Positions 54,192-63,296 of a DNA stretch of 64,000 nucleotides are shown here, one piece after another. This DNA is from Lachnospiraceae bacterium (lineage in GTDB: Bacteria > Bacillota > Clostridia > Lachnospirales > Lachnospiraceae). The stretch is from the NCBI GenBank assembly GCA_017472325.1, contig JAFUQM010000079.1, forward strand, positions 1 to 64,000. Direction: 5' to 3'. A program made the translations under genes and the position numbers. How positions within the stretch are numbered: the stretch's first letter is position 1; the number at the start of each line of letters is the position of its first letter. A model generated the notes under the pieces. It was given only the letters and a program-made list of their open reading frames with translations, made no database searches and was not told the origin of the DNA.

Positions 54192-54974
54192 TTATACGAC
54201 CCAGAACGGACATGTCTCCTTAGCAATGTGTACCGAAATCCCCGGCATTTCCCGATGAATATATTCTTTCATATATGGGACAAAAATTTTCTCCAGTCCA
54301 TAATGGCCTGCATCAATAATTGTCAATCCCTGATCCATTGCATCAAGTGCATCATTGTGATCTATTTCACTTGTAATCAGCACATCAACCCCAATCTCAA
54401 TTGCAGTCTTTACAACACTTTTTCCGGAACCCGGACAAATTGCCGCCGTCTCTATCATACGTTCTGCATCGCCATATGCTCTAACTTCCTCTAGTTTAAA
54501 TACATTTTTAATATGATATGCGCACTGTTTTAAATTCATGGCTAAAGACAAGTTTCCATATCTACCAATTCCTTCTTTGGCGATTTCATCTTCATATGTG
54601 ACATACAATACCTGTCTGTCCTTTAATCCCATCTCGTCTGCTGCCGCATCCGCCATGCCAATAATATCAAAATTCGTATGCATCGCATAACAGCATATAT
54701 CATGCTTAATTAGTTCAATTGCTTTTTCTCCAATAAAATGCTCGGCACAAATTCGTTTCATCGGGCGGAATATCATTGGATGATGAGTCAAAATCATATC
54801 TACACCAAGTCCTACTGCCTCATCCACAACCTGCTTGGTTGCATCAAGCGCAATCAAAATTGAACTAATTTCTTTTTCCTTACTACCAATTAACAAACCT
54901 ACATTGTCATAGTCTTCTGCAAAAGAAGGCGGTGAAAGTGTTTCTAATTTATATGTCACTTCGCTACATTTCAT
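54192..54974 (-). CDS. Nif3-like dinuclear metal-centre protein
   Basis: A 260-residue NIF3/YqfO family protein. The metal ligands are in ILTHHPMIFRP, CYAMHTNFD and the C-terminal DAGHYGLEK. Members assemble as hexameric toroids, and the cellular role is poorly defined (suggested GTP cyclohydrolase-like or regulator). The frame opens 22 codons earlier, but AGGGGGAAT sits directly before the ATG at 54974, which overlaps the trmK stop by four bases (ATGA). The coupling to trmK is common in Firmicutes. Confidence 0.92.
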   Translation of the reverse strand: MKCSEVTYKLETLSPPSFAEDYDNVGLLIGSKEKEISSILIALDATKQVVDEAVGLGVDMILTHHPMIFRPMKRICAEHFIGEKAIELIKHDICCYAMHTNFDIIGMADAAADEMGLKDRQVLYVTYEDEIAKEGIGRYGNLSLAMNLKQCAYHIKNVFKLEEVRAYGDAERMIETAAICPGSGKSVVKTAIEIGVDVLITSEIDHNDALDAMDQGLTIIDAGHYGLEKIFVPYMKEYIHREMPGISVHIAKETCPFWVV

Positions 54975-55747
54975 AGGATTCCCCCTATCGCAAGACGGAT
55001 ACTTTTCAGTTCTTCTTCTACTTCTGTCATCCGTCTCCATCTTCTGTCTGTTGTATTATCAGTTTCCTGTTTTTTATCCTGTTCTACTGCCTGCTGCAAT
55101 GCATTTAAGATTGCTTCATATTGTGCTTGCTGCTCCAAAAGAAAGTCATACAAAACAGCATCCTTTCTCTGCAAAAGAATCGGTCCAAACTTATCTGCAA
55201 GCTCTCTATGAAGTAGATCTGCACTATTTTCTGCTTTATCTATCTCCGCAATTGTACTATTCACTGGCCCCCCTGACAGGGATACTTTCATAATTGGATA
55301 ATACTTTCCTTCTTCATAAATCATCTTTTCATCACAGATAACAAATCCACGTTCTCTAATATATTCCCGCACACACTGTATCTCTGACTGCGGCTGCAAT
55401 ATCCATTCCTTCATTGCAGATGTAACATCTTTTCCTTGCTCTAAAATACGCATTGTCAATCTGCCTCCCATACCGGCACAAATCAACGTATCTGCTTCTC
55501 CGATATTTAAGGCAGTCACACCATCCGACAGGCGAGTTTCTATGTAATCCGTCATACAATATTGCGCAATATGTTCTTTCGCGCGAAGTAACGGACCTTG
55601 ATTTACATCCATTGCAATTACATGCGGACAGATTTTCTGCTGCATGAGATAAATAGACACATATCCGTGGTCACAGCCTACATCTGCAACAGCATTCCCC
55701 TTTGTTACCATATCTGCTACTGCCTGTAGGCGCTTAGACAATTCCAT
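54971..55747 (-). CDS. trmK: tRNA (adenine22-N1)-methyltransferase TrmK
   Basis: A 258-residue SAM-dependent methyltransferase. VADVGCDHGYVSIYL is the SAM motif I. MDVNQGPLLRAKEHI, SDGVTAL and ICAGMGGRLTMRIL follow, as in TrmK/YqfN, which makes m1A22 in tRNA. The C-terminal coiled region is also typical. It lies 26 bases after sigA. Confidence 0.93.
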   Translation of the reverse strand: MELSKRLQAVADMVTKGNAVADVGCDHGYVSIYLMQQKICPHVIAMDVNQGPLLRAKEHIAQYCMTDYIETRLSDGVTALNIGEADTLICAGMGGRLTMRILEQGKDVTSAMKEWILQPQSEIQCVREYIRERGFVICDEKMIYEEGKYYPIMKVSLSGGPVNSTIAEIDKAENSADLLHRELADKFGPILLQRKDAVLYDFLLEQQAQYEAILNALQQAVEQDKKQETDNTTDRRWRRMTEVEEELKSIRLAIGGIL

Positions 55748-55773
55748 ATTAATAACCTATGCCTTTCCTTATC

Positions 55774-56895
55774 TTAATCCAGATAGTCTTTTAACTTACG
55801 GCTTCTGCTTGGATGACGAAGTTTACGAAGTGCCTTTGCTTCAATCTGTCTAATACGTTCACGAGTAACGTTAAATTCTTTGCCAACTTCTTCCAATGTT
55901 CTTGCGCGACCATCATCCAGACCAAAACGAAGTCTAAGTACTTTCTGTTCTCTTTCTGTCAAAGTACCAAGCACTTCCACAAGCTGTTCTTTTAACAGTG
56001 TAAATGCTGCTGCATCTGCTGGTACTGGCACATTATCATCCTGAATAAAGTCACCCAAATGACTATCTTCTTCTTCACCAATTGGTGTCTCAAGGGATAC
56101 TGGCTCCTGAGAAATTTTTAAAATTTCACGCACTCTGTCAACAGGCATGTTCATCTCTTCTGCAATTTCTTCTGGAAGCGGCTCTCTGCCCAGTTCCTGT
56201 AATAACTGTCTGCTGACACGAATTAATTTGTTGATTGTTTCTACCATATGAACCGGAATACGGATAGTACGTGCCTGATCGGCAATGGCTCTTGTAATTG
56301 CCTGACGAATCCACCATGTCGCATACGTAGAGAACTTGAATCCTTTTCTATAGTCAAATTTTTCAACAGCTTTAATCAGACCGAGATTACCTTCTTGAAT
56401 CAAGTCAAGGAAAAGCATACCGCGGCCTACATATCTTTTTGCTATGCTGACAACGAGTCGTAAGTTTGCCTCTGCAAGACGTTTTTTTGCTTCCTGGTCA
56501 CCAACTTCTAATCTTTTAGCAAGTTCAATTTCTTCCTCAGCACTTAAAAGAGGCACTTTACCAATTTCTTTCAAATACATTCTGACAGGATCCTCAATGC
56601 TGACACCATCTGGCACAGATAAGTCAATATTTTCCACATCAACTTCATCTTCTTCTGTCAATACGATTTCTTCCTCATCCAGATCATCATCACTGATACG
56701 CAAAATATCGATATTATTCTGTTCTAATGTCTCTAAAATTTTGTCAAACTGTTCTTCTTCTAAAGACAAATCAGAAAAGAAATCGCTGATTTCCTGATAC
56801 TCTAAAACGTTTTTCTTCTTTTTTGCAACTGCTAATAACTCTTTTAACTTCTCGTCAAACTTTGCTTGTGTGTTTTCGTCCATTTTTTGGTCCAT
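55774..56895 (-). CDS. sigA: RNA polymerase primary sigma factor
   Basis: A 373-residue sigma-70 (RpoD/SigA). It has a short region 1.1, then region 1.2 ([16 protein letters not shown]), 2.1-2.4 ([43 protein letters not shown]), 3 and 4.2 ([29 protein letters not shown], the -35 helix-turn-helix). The length is typical for Firmicutes. It sits after dnaG by 21 bases, the classic macromolecular-synthesis order. Confidence 0.97.
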   Translation of the reverse strand: MDQKMDENTQAKFDEKLKELLAVAKKKKNVLEYQEISDFFSDLSLEEEQFDKILETLEQNNIDILRISDDDLDEEEIVLTEEDEVDVENIDLSVPDGVSIEDPVRMYLKEIGKVPLLSAEEEIELAKRLEVGDQEAKKRLAEANLRLVVSIAKRYVGRGMLFLDLIQEGNLGLIKAVEKFDYRKGFKFSTYATWWIRQAITRAIADQARTIRIPVHMVETINKLIRVSRQLLQELGREPLPEEIAEEMNMPVDRVREILKISQEPVSLETPIGEEEDSHLGDFIQDDNVPVPADAAAFTLLKEQLVEVLGTLTEREQKVLRLRFGLDDGRARTLEEVGKEFNVTRERIRQIEAKALRKLRHPSRSRKLKDYLD

Positions 56896-56916
56896 CCTTT
56901 ATTCGTTATTTTATCC

Positions 56917-58692
56917 CTAATCTAGAGAAATATACGTATTCTTCAGTTCTTCTAAGGCTCGCTTGCCTTCGATTACTTTGGTAAGCGCATTCACATCAGC
57001 ATCTAAGTGGGCTGAATAATATTCATAGCTACACCGCTTCACCCCTAAGATAATGTCATGGAATGCTTTTTCCCGCTCCTGCTTCGTCTCAAGTTCTTCT
57101 AACTTCGTATTAAACACAGAAGCAGCTTCCCGTTGCTCTTCTTCATCAGCAAACTGGCTGATAATCCCTGCTGGATTCATATTGCCCGCTTCTAACTGTT
57201 CAAACAGAATTGTGGCAATCTTCTCATATAACTTGTCTGTAAAATCCTGCGGCGAAATATATTTTTTTATTTTCACATATAACTGTGGCTCATCTGTCAA
57301 CCATGTAAGCAACACTCTCTGCGACTTTTTAGCTGCCTCTTCCGGCGTATTTTTAGAAGGCTGTATGCCTGATTTAGGTCTGACTGCCTCCTTTACTAAA
57401 CCTGTTTTAGATGCATAGGATAGTACCATTTTCCGTAGATTCTCAAATCCAATATGATACTTGTCCGCAATTGCCTCGATGTAATTCTCACGTTCCACTT
57501 CTTCCGAAAAATTGCATAGCTTCTTGGCTATTTCCCGATGAAACTTCGTCTTACTTTCAGGGTCTTTTAAATCATAATTTTTCTCCAGAACACGTATCTC
57601 AAAAAAGAAACTGTTCTCTGCGTTATCTATTCTTTCCTGGAATGCTTCTGCTCCCAGTTTTTTTATAAATTCATCCGGATCCTTATGCGGGACAAGCGAT
57701 ATTACCTTGCCCGTAAGTCCTGCTTCTTTTAAAATACCAATTGCGCGAAGGGCTGCATTCGTACCGGCACCGTCACTGTCATATGCAAGTAATACTTCTT
57801 CTGTATAGCGCCTAAGAAGATTTGCCTGTCCCGATGTAAACGCCGTTCCCAGTGAAGCAACAGCCTGCGTAAACCCTGCCTGATGCATTGCAATGACGTC
57901 CATATACCCTTCACACAGAATAATATTATTTTTCCGTGCCGTCCTCGCAAAATTGAGTCCGTACAGATTACGGCTTTTATCAAATATCATTGTCTCTGGT
58001 GAATTGAGATATTTGGGTTGTCCATCTCCCATCACACGACCACCAAATCCAATAACGCGATGATTGATGTCTTGTATCGGAAAAATCACGCGATTAAAAA
58101 ACTTATCATACATACCGCGCTTTTCGTCTACATTTGCAAGTCCTGCCTCTTTTATCAGTTCCTGCGAGTATCCTTTTTGCTTTAAATATTGCGTCAATCC
58201 ATTGTTGTATTTGCCTGCATATCCTAGTCCAAATTTGTGAATGGTTTCCTCACTCAGTTCACGCTTCTGCAAATATTTCTTTCCGATGTCTCCCTGATTG
58301 CTGCGAAGCTGATAATAAAAAAACTTAGCTGCCTCCTTGTTAATCTCTAACATACGGCTTCGTTTATTCTCAGCCTTCTTCTGTTCTTCGGAATATTCCA
58401 TTTCAGGCAGATCCACACCTACCCTATCAGCAAGCATCTTGATAGCTTCTCCAAACGTATAGTTTTCATAATTCATAATAAAGGTAAATACATTACCTCC
58501 TGCTCCACAACCAAAACAGTAATACATCTGTTTGGATGGGGTTACAGAAAATGAGGGGGATTTTTCATTATGAAAAGGGCAAAGTCCAAAATAGCTGCTT
58601 CCCTTTTTCTGCATGCGCACATACCCCGACACAACGTCCACTATATCATTTTTCATTCTGACTTCTTCTATTACTTCTTCCGGGTAACGCAT
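56917..58692 (-). CDS. dnaG: DNA primase
   Basis: A 591-residue DnaG that makes RNA primers for replication. The CHC2 zinc ribbon is in YFGLCPFHNEKSPSFSV and YYCFGCGAGGNVF. The N-terminal primase fold carries AGKYNNGL and VIFPIQDINHRVIGFGGRV. TOPRIM has LCEGYMDVIAMHQAGF and VLLAYDSDGAG. The C-terminal DnaB-binding domain is divergent, as usual. It lies between the dGTPase gene and sigA. Confidence 0.96.
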   Translation of the reverse strand: MRYPEEVIEEVRMKNDIVDVVSGYVRMQKKGSSYFGLCPFHNEKSPSFSVTPSKQMYYCFGCGAGGNVFTFIMNYENYTFGEAIKMLADRVGVDLPEMEYSEEQKKAENKRSRMLEINKEAAKFFYYQLRSNQGDIGKKYLQKRELSEETIHKFGLGYAGKYNNGLTQYLKQKGYSQELIKEAGLANVDEKRGMYDKFFNRVIFPIQDINHRVIGFGGRVMGDGQPKYLNSPETMIFDKSRNLYGLNFARTARKNNIILCEGYMDVIAMHQAGFTQAVASLGTAFTSGQANLLRRYTEEVLLAYDSDGAGTNAALRAIGILKEAGLTGKVISLVPHKDPDEFIKKLGAEAFQERIDNAENSFFFEIRVLEKNYDLKDPESKTKFHREIAKKLCNFSEEVERENYIEAIADKYHIGFENLRKMVLSYASKTGLVKEAVRPKSGIQPSKNTPEEAAKKSQRVLLTWLTDEPQLYVKIKKYISPQDFTDKLYEKIATILFEQLEAGNMNPAGIISQFADEEEQREAASVFNTKLEELETKQEREKAFHDIILGVKRCSYEYYSAHLDADVNALTKVIEGKRALEELKNTYISLD

Positions 58693-58710
58693 AGTTCCTC
58701 CCTGGTATTA

Positions 58711-59715
58711 TCATCCATGCCATGATTTTGGTATGTAGATTTCTTCATATTTGGCAATGGCAAACCGATCTGTCATTGCTCCTATGTAGTCACATACAAT
58801 TCTTTCTTTTGGTTCACCCTGCTCCATCAGCCGTAGAAAATCCTTTGGCAAGACATCTACATGCTTCATATAGTAAGTATACAATGTCTCCATAAGCATT
58901 TCCGCTTTGGCTTCTTCACTTTTCGCCTCTGGATTCATATAGACTCTTTCAAACATAAAACTACGTAAATCCTTCATTGCTTTTGCAACAGGCTCTGACA
59001 TCATAATATCATCTTTGCCATAGCTTGTTGTCACAAGATCATGAATAAAATGATCTAGACGTTCTCCTGTTGTATATCCAATCACATCTCCGATTTCCTT
59101 AGGAACATCGGATTCTTTTAATATATTACCCCTGATAGCATCATCCATGTCATGGTGAATATACGCAATTTTATCAGAAAATCGCACAATCTTACCTTCT
59201 AATGTTTCTGGCATTCCTTCTGTCTGATGATTGCGAATGCCATCTCTCACCTCATACGTCAGGTTTAATCCCTGTCCATCCTTTTCCAACAAATCTACGG
59301 TTCTGACACTTTGTTCACTGTGTTTAAACCCATATGGGCAAATTCTGTCAAGTGCCCTCTCTCCTGCATGACCAAATGGTGTATGCCCCAGGTCATGACC
59401 AAGTGCGATTGCCTCCACCAAATCTTCGTTTAATCTGAGTGCCTTTGCAATGGTTCTTGCATTTTGCGACACTTCCAATGTATGCGTCAGTCTTGTTCTG
59501 TAATGATCGCCCTCCGGTGTTAAAAATACTTGTGTTTTATCTTTTAGCCGGCGAAATGATTTACTATGCAGTATTCTATCTCTGTCCCTTTGAAAAACAG
59601 GTCTGATATCACACTGTTCCTCTTCTTTTAAACGCCCTTTAGAATTCATACTTAAAGTTGCGTATGGACTTAAATACTGCTTTTCTAGTTGTTCTAAATG
59701 TTCACGAATAAACAT
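58711..59715 (-). CDS. dgt: dGTP triphosphohydrolase-like HD protein
   Basis: A 334-residue HD-domain protein of the deoxyguanosinetriphosphate triphosphohydrolase-like family. The motifs are SFRRLKDKTQVFLTPEGDHYRTRLTHTLEVSQ (first His), ALGHDLGHTPFGHAGE (His-Asp) and SDKIAYIHHDMDDAI (last Asp). These enzymes split dNTPs to the nucleoside and triphosphate. The frame opens at 59754, but GATAGGAG lies right before the ATG at 59715. A 17-base inverted repeat stands just before that ribosome site. Confidence 0.92.
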   Translation of the reverse strand: MFIREHLEQLEKQYLSPYATLSMNSKGRLKEEEQCDIRPVFQRDRDRILHSKSFRRLKDKTQVFLTPEGDHYRTRLTHTLEVSQNARTIAKALRLNEDLVEAIALGHDLGHTPFGHAGERALDRICPYGFKHSEQSVRTVDLLEKDGQGLNLTYEVRDGIRNHQTEGMPETLEGKIVRFSDKIAYIHHDMDDAIRGNILKESDVPKEIGDVIGYTTGERLDHFIHDLVTTSYGKDDIMMSEPVAKAMKDLRSFMFERVYMNPEAKSEEAKAEMLMETLYTYYMKHVDVLPKDFLRLMEQGEPKERIVCDYIGAMTDRFAIAKYEEIYIPKSWHG

Positions 59716-59728
59716 GCAGGCTCCTATC

Positions 59729-59745
59729 TGCGTGTCAGACACGCA
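59729..59745. promoter_or_regulatory. Inverted repeat in the dgt leader
   Basis: TGCGTGTC-a-GACACGCA is a perfect 8-bp inverted repeat ending next to the dgt Shine-Dalgarno sequence (59728-59721). It could be a repressor operator or a hairpin that affects initiation. Confidence 0.45.
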
Positions 59746-59791
59746 CCTATGCAAAGTTATGTGTTACATTTGGAGCATTTCTTTCTATAAC

Positions 59792-59831
59792 AAAAAAACG
59801 CACCTAACTTTAATATTCTGCGCGTTTTTTT
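59792..59831 (-). terminator. Terminator after lrgB
   Basis: Arms AAAAAAACGC (59792-59801) and GCGTTTTTTT (59822-59831) form a perfect 10-bp stem with T-runs on both strands. It lies 50 bases past the lrgB stop. Confidence 0.8.
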
Positions 59832-59881
59832 GAAATCCTTTTTATTTTTTGAAAAAATTAGCAAAACCACACGATATGCTT

Positions 59882-60574
59882 CTAGTAAAAGCCCACAACA
59901 ATTGGGACAATTACCACTGTCAAAATACCAGTCACAACAATAGACAGTGAGCTCATTGCCGCCTGTACTTCTCCAAGCTCTACCGCTTTGGATGTTCCAA
60001 CCGCATGCGATGCTGAGCCAATGGCAAGTCCTTGTGCTACAGGCTCTGTAATACGAACTATTTTTAAAATGCTCGGTCCTACAATTGCTCCCATCAGACC
60101 TGCAATACTGACACCAACTACTGTTACTGCCGCAATTCCCCCAATTTCCTCCGTTACCCCTAGCGCAATGGCTGTTGTTACACTCTTTGGAAGGAGTGAA
60201 AATGTCAATACATCACTGACATCAAATATGGTCGCTATCCCTACCAGGATAAGTACATGCGCCAAGCATCCACAAAAAATACTAACAATAACGGCCACGA
60301 CATTTTCTTTTAGTTTCTGTATCTGACGATACAACGGCACTGCCAGACAAATCGTTGCTGGTGTTAGAAAGTACGTAATATATTTTGCTCCATACTGATA
60401 TGTCTCATACTCAATATGAAACACCGATAAAACAACAATGACTAAAATCATAGAAATTAAAAGAGGATTTAAGATTGGTTTTTTCCATTTCTGTTGTATC
60501 TTCCAGCCAATCCAATACGTAAATAAGCTAATTGCCACACCAAAATAAAGAGAATCTTGTAATATCTCATTCAT
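59882..60574 (-). CDS. lrgB: LrgB/CidB family membrane protein
   Basis: A 230-residue membrane protein with about six spans. TPATICLAVPLY, SLLPKSVTTAIALGVTEEIGGIAAVTVVGVSIAGLMGAI and IGSASHAVGTSKAVELGEVQAAMSSLSI are the family hallmarks. It acts with LrgA in control of murein hydrolase export, autolysis or overflow-metabolite transport. Its start overlaps the lrgA stop by eight bases. Confidence 0.93.
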   Translation of the reverse strand: MNEILQDSLYFGVAISLFTYWIGWKIQQKWKKPILNPLLISMILVIVVLSVFHIEYETYQYGAKYITYFLTPATICLAVPLYRQIQKLKENVVAVIVSIFCGCLAHVLILVGIATIFDVSDVLTFSLLPKSVTTAIALGVTEEIGGIAAVTVVGVSIAGLMGAIVGPSILKIVRITEPVAQGLAIGSASHAVGTSKAVELGEVQAAMSSLSIVVTGILTVVIVPIVVGFY

Positions 60575-60953
60575 GCTCTTTACCTCCCACAGTCATCTCA
60601 TCCTTCCGGTTTCTAATGCGAATAATCGTCTGCGCTACCAAACCAGTAACCGTCGTTACTACAACCGTAGAGAGAATGCACATCAAAACAAGCACAACAG
60701 CCTGCCCTTTGATTGCCTCAAACGAAGTCATCAGCCCTACCGATGGCTCTATAAACAAAATTGGCATAATCGCCAGCATAAAATCGGCAACATCCTCTAT
60801 CTGTTCTAATTTGATAACTTTCATACACAGTAGTATAAACAAAATTATGAGTCCATACACACTTGCTGGAACTGGAAGCGGCAGGAAAATATACAATAAC
60901 TCTGCAACAAAGCTAATTCCCGCAATGATTCCTATCTGAAATATGTACTTCAT
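60567..60953 (-). CDS. lrgA: LrgA/CidA family holin-like protein
   Basis: A 128-residue protein with four helices, LPLPVPASVYGLIILFILL and LAIMPILFIEPSVGLM fitting LrgA/CidA. It is thought to be holin-like and to modulate autolysis together with LrgB. No LytTR or other two-component regulator gene is in the window. Confidence 0.9.
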   Translation of the reverse strand: MKYIFQIGIIAGISFVAELLYIFLPLPVPASVYGLIILFILLCMKVIKLEQIEDVADFMLAIMPILFIEPSVGLMTSFEAIKGQAVVLVLMCILSTVVVTTVTGLVAQTIIRIRNRKDEMTVGGKEHE

Positions 60954-61149
60954 AACATCCTCCCCGTTTCAAATTTTTTTCTACAACTAGTATTTACAGT
61001 TAACAGAAATAAATTCTGGTTATATTTTATAATAAAGACTTTATCCTCCGTATATTTCCTTGTCAAGGACTCTTTTGATATGGTACAGTAAAATAGGAAA
61101 GCATTTCAAAAGATAACCCTAAGACTGAAACGTTCAGAAAGGATACCAC

Positions 61150-62454
61150 ATGACACAGAAAAAGAAATCAATACCAGAAAAATCCACAAGAAAAGACTGG
61201 TATAAGCTGGATTTGTCCGCCATTGTATATCCAACCTTACAAAGGCGTGATTTTTCTTCCGTATATCGTATTTCGGTTACACTCAAAGAAAAAATCAACC
61301 CAGACATTTTACAAAAGGCTGTCGATATGACACTGAAACGCTTTCCAACCTATAAAGTCGCCATGCGTAATGGTCTGTTCTGGCGTTATCTGGAACCCAA
61401 TAACCGTCCTGGTCCATTCGTGACACCAGATATCAAAAATCCCTGCATGCCGATGCCTTTTAAAGCAAACAATCATTATCTTATCAGAATATATTATTAT
61501 GAAAAAAGAATTTCGTTTGAAGCACACCACTGTCTCGGAGATGGCACTGGTGGTATGTGTGTTCTGCAGACCATCACTGCAACTTATTTAAGACTGCTCG
61601 GCGCAGCCATCAGCAATGAATACTTTGTGCTTGATATTGACAGCGAACCGTCTGCCGAAGAGCTAGAAGATGCATATATGCGTTATGCCAACGCAAAAGT
61701 TCATCCACCAAGGCGATGCGAAAAATCATACCGAATCAGAGGAACCAAAGAGCCTTTTTATACGCTCAATATCATTAACGGTACTCTGTCTGCTTCAAAA
61801 ACAAAAGAAGTAGCCGGAAAATACGGGGTCACAGTTACAGAATACTTGAATGCCGTATTGCTGTATGCCTTAATGCAAAAGCAGGAACAGGAATGGCATC
61901 TCAAGCCCCTTCCGATTAAAATTGCAATGCCGGTAAACTTGCGGAACTTTTTTCCATCTATTACACTCCGTAATTTTATCACAATGGTATACCCTTGTAT
62001 TGACCCACGCCTCGGCACTTATACCTTTGAAGAAATTATTACCCAGGTGCATAACTATATGCGTTATTACATTAACGAAAAATTTTTGCGCGGCGACATT
62101 ACAACCAATGCTGCTACCCAACGAAACTCTTTTATCCGTGTTGTTCCACTCTTTATCAAAGACTTTGTAGTGCGCAAATTCTATGCGGCAGTTCAGGATA
62201 GAAATTCTTCCGCCGGATTAACCAATATGGGACTTTGCAAAGTGCCAGAAGATATGAAACCCTACATCGAACGATTTGATATTTATATGGGACAACCTTT
62301 TTCAAAACGTACTAACTGTGCCATCATCACATTTGAAGATATATTAACAATCAACTTTGCCAGCAGCATTATAGAAGCCGACGTAGAGCGTCTGTTTTTC
62401 AGAAAACTGGTACAGGATGGAATTCCTGTCAAAATAGCAAGTAATCGAGATTAG
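61150..62454 (+). CDS. Condensation-superfamily acyltransferase (alcohol acetyltransferase-like)
   Basis: A 434-residue soluble protein of the BAHD/condensation superfamily. The catalytic HHxxxDG is at residues 126-132 in ISFEAHHCLGDGTGG. The second half carries LPIKIAMPVNLRNFFPS, then LRNFITMVYPCID, the DFGW-like region of such enzymes. These proteins move acyl groups between CoA or carrier and an alcohol or amine. The substrate is unknown. AAAGGA lies before the ATG, and a TTGTCA-N18-TACAGT promoter lies about 100 bases upstream. It is 12 bases from the downstream membrane protein gene, with which it is probably cotranscribed. Confidence 0.75.
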   Translation: MTQKKKSIPEKSTRKDWYKLDLSAIVYPTLQRRDFSSVYRISVTLKEKINPDILQKAVDMTLKRFPTYKVAMRNGLFWRYLEPNNRPGPFVTPDIKNPCMPMPFKANNHYLIRIYYYEKRISFEAHHCLGDGTGGMCVLQTITATYLRLLGAAISNEYFVLDIDSEPSAEELEDAYMRYANAKVHPPRRCEKSYRIRGTKEPFYTLNIINGTLSASKTKEVAGKYGVTVTEYLNAVLLYALMQKQEQEWHLKPLPIKIAMPVNLRNFFPSITLRNFITMVYPCIDPRLGTYTFEEIITQVHNYMRYYINEKFLRGDITTNAATQRNSFIRVVPLFIKDFVVRKFYAAVQDRNSSAGLTNMGLCKVPEDMKPYIERFDIYMGQPFSKRTNCAIITFEDILTINFASSIIEADVERLFFRKLVQDGIPVKIASNRD

Positions 62455-62466
62455 GAGGAAAACGCT

Positions 62467-63171
62467 ATGTCATACTGCGTAAATTGCGGCGTAGAATTGG
62501 AAGCATCCCATACAAGCTGTCCGCTTTGTAATACCCCTGTGTTAAATCCCAAACAACTTTCACTCACACAGTCTGTTCCGCCATTTCCAAAGGAGAAGGG
62601 ACAGGTAGAAGTTGTCAAAAGAAAAGACCTCGCCATTTTATTAAGCGTGGTCCTACTCTCTACGGCAATTACTTGTGGACTTCTCAATCTCCTTGTATAC
62701 AACGAAAGCCTTTGGTCACTTGTCATCATTGGTGCCTGTGTTGTTATCTGGGTATTTATGATTCCACTTGTTATTTATACAAAATTGCCTATTTATGTTT
62801 CTATTTTATTTGATGGTATTGTCCTTGCAATTTATCTATTTATGATTACCGGCCTTACAACAAATAATAGCTGGTATTTTCACATTGCCATGCCGATTAT
62901 CATGTTACTGACGTTTTTAGCAGAGTGTATGGCATTGCTGTTAAGAAAGTTTAGGGCGTCGTTTTTATTTACAGCAACCATCAGTTTTGCTGAATTAGCT
63001 ATTTTATGTACCGGTATCGAACTATTTATCAATATGCACCTATCCGGGAATGCATATCTGACATGGTCTGCGATTGTACTGACAATTTGTATCATCATCG
63101 TCATTACGCTGATTACAATGTTATCCAAAAAACGCCTGCGCAATGCTGTGCGCAGACGCCTTCACTTTTAA
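62467..63171 (+). CDS. Zinc-ribbon multi-pass membrane protein (DUF6320-like)
   Basis: A 234-residue protein. The N-terminus has a zinc ribbon (YCVNCGVELEASHTSCPLC, residues 3-21) followed by a linker and six hydrophobic helices, then a basic end (KKRLRNAVRRRLHF). This is the arrangement of DUF6320 proteins, whose function is unknown. AGGAGG lies before the ATG. It follows the acyltransferase gene, so a shared role in modifying a membrane or secreted molecule is possible, but this is inferred from order alone. Confidence 0.72.
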   Translation: MSYCVNCGVELEASHTSCPLCNTPVLNPKQLSLTQSVPPFPKEKGQVEVVKRKDLAILLSVVLLSTAITCGLLNLLVYNESLWSLVIIGACVVIWVFMIPLVIYTKLPIYVSILFDGIVLAIYLFMITGLTTNNSWYFHIAMPIIMLLTFLAECMALLLRKFRASFLFTATISFAELAILCTGIELFINMHLSGNAYLTWSAIVLTICIIIVITLITMLSKKRLRNAVRRRLHF

Positions 63172-63185
63172 TTCCATTTTGACGC

Positions 63186-63264
63186 AAAAGGGATGTTTTG
63201 TATGTACAATGTATCTTTGCTTTTATTTGCATCGGTACAAGTGTAAATACAAAACATCCCTTTT
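63186..63264. terminator. Bidirectional terminator with insert-like loop
   Basis: Perfect 17-bp arms (63186-63202 and 63248-63264) flank a 45-base loop. The loop has TGTAC/GTACA at its own ends and contains the 21 bases that match 2401-2421. It lies between the convergent DUF6320-like gene and the EAL gene. Confidence 0.75.
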
Positions 63265-63296
63265 ATATGTGATGATACAAAATCTTTGATTACTTA

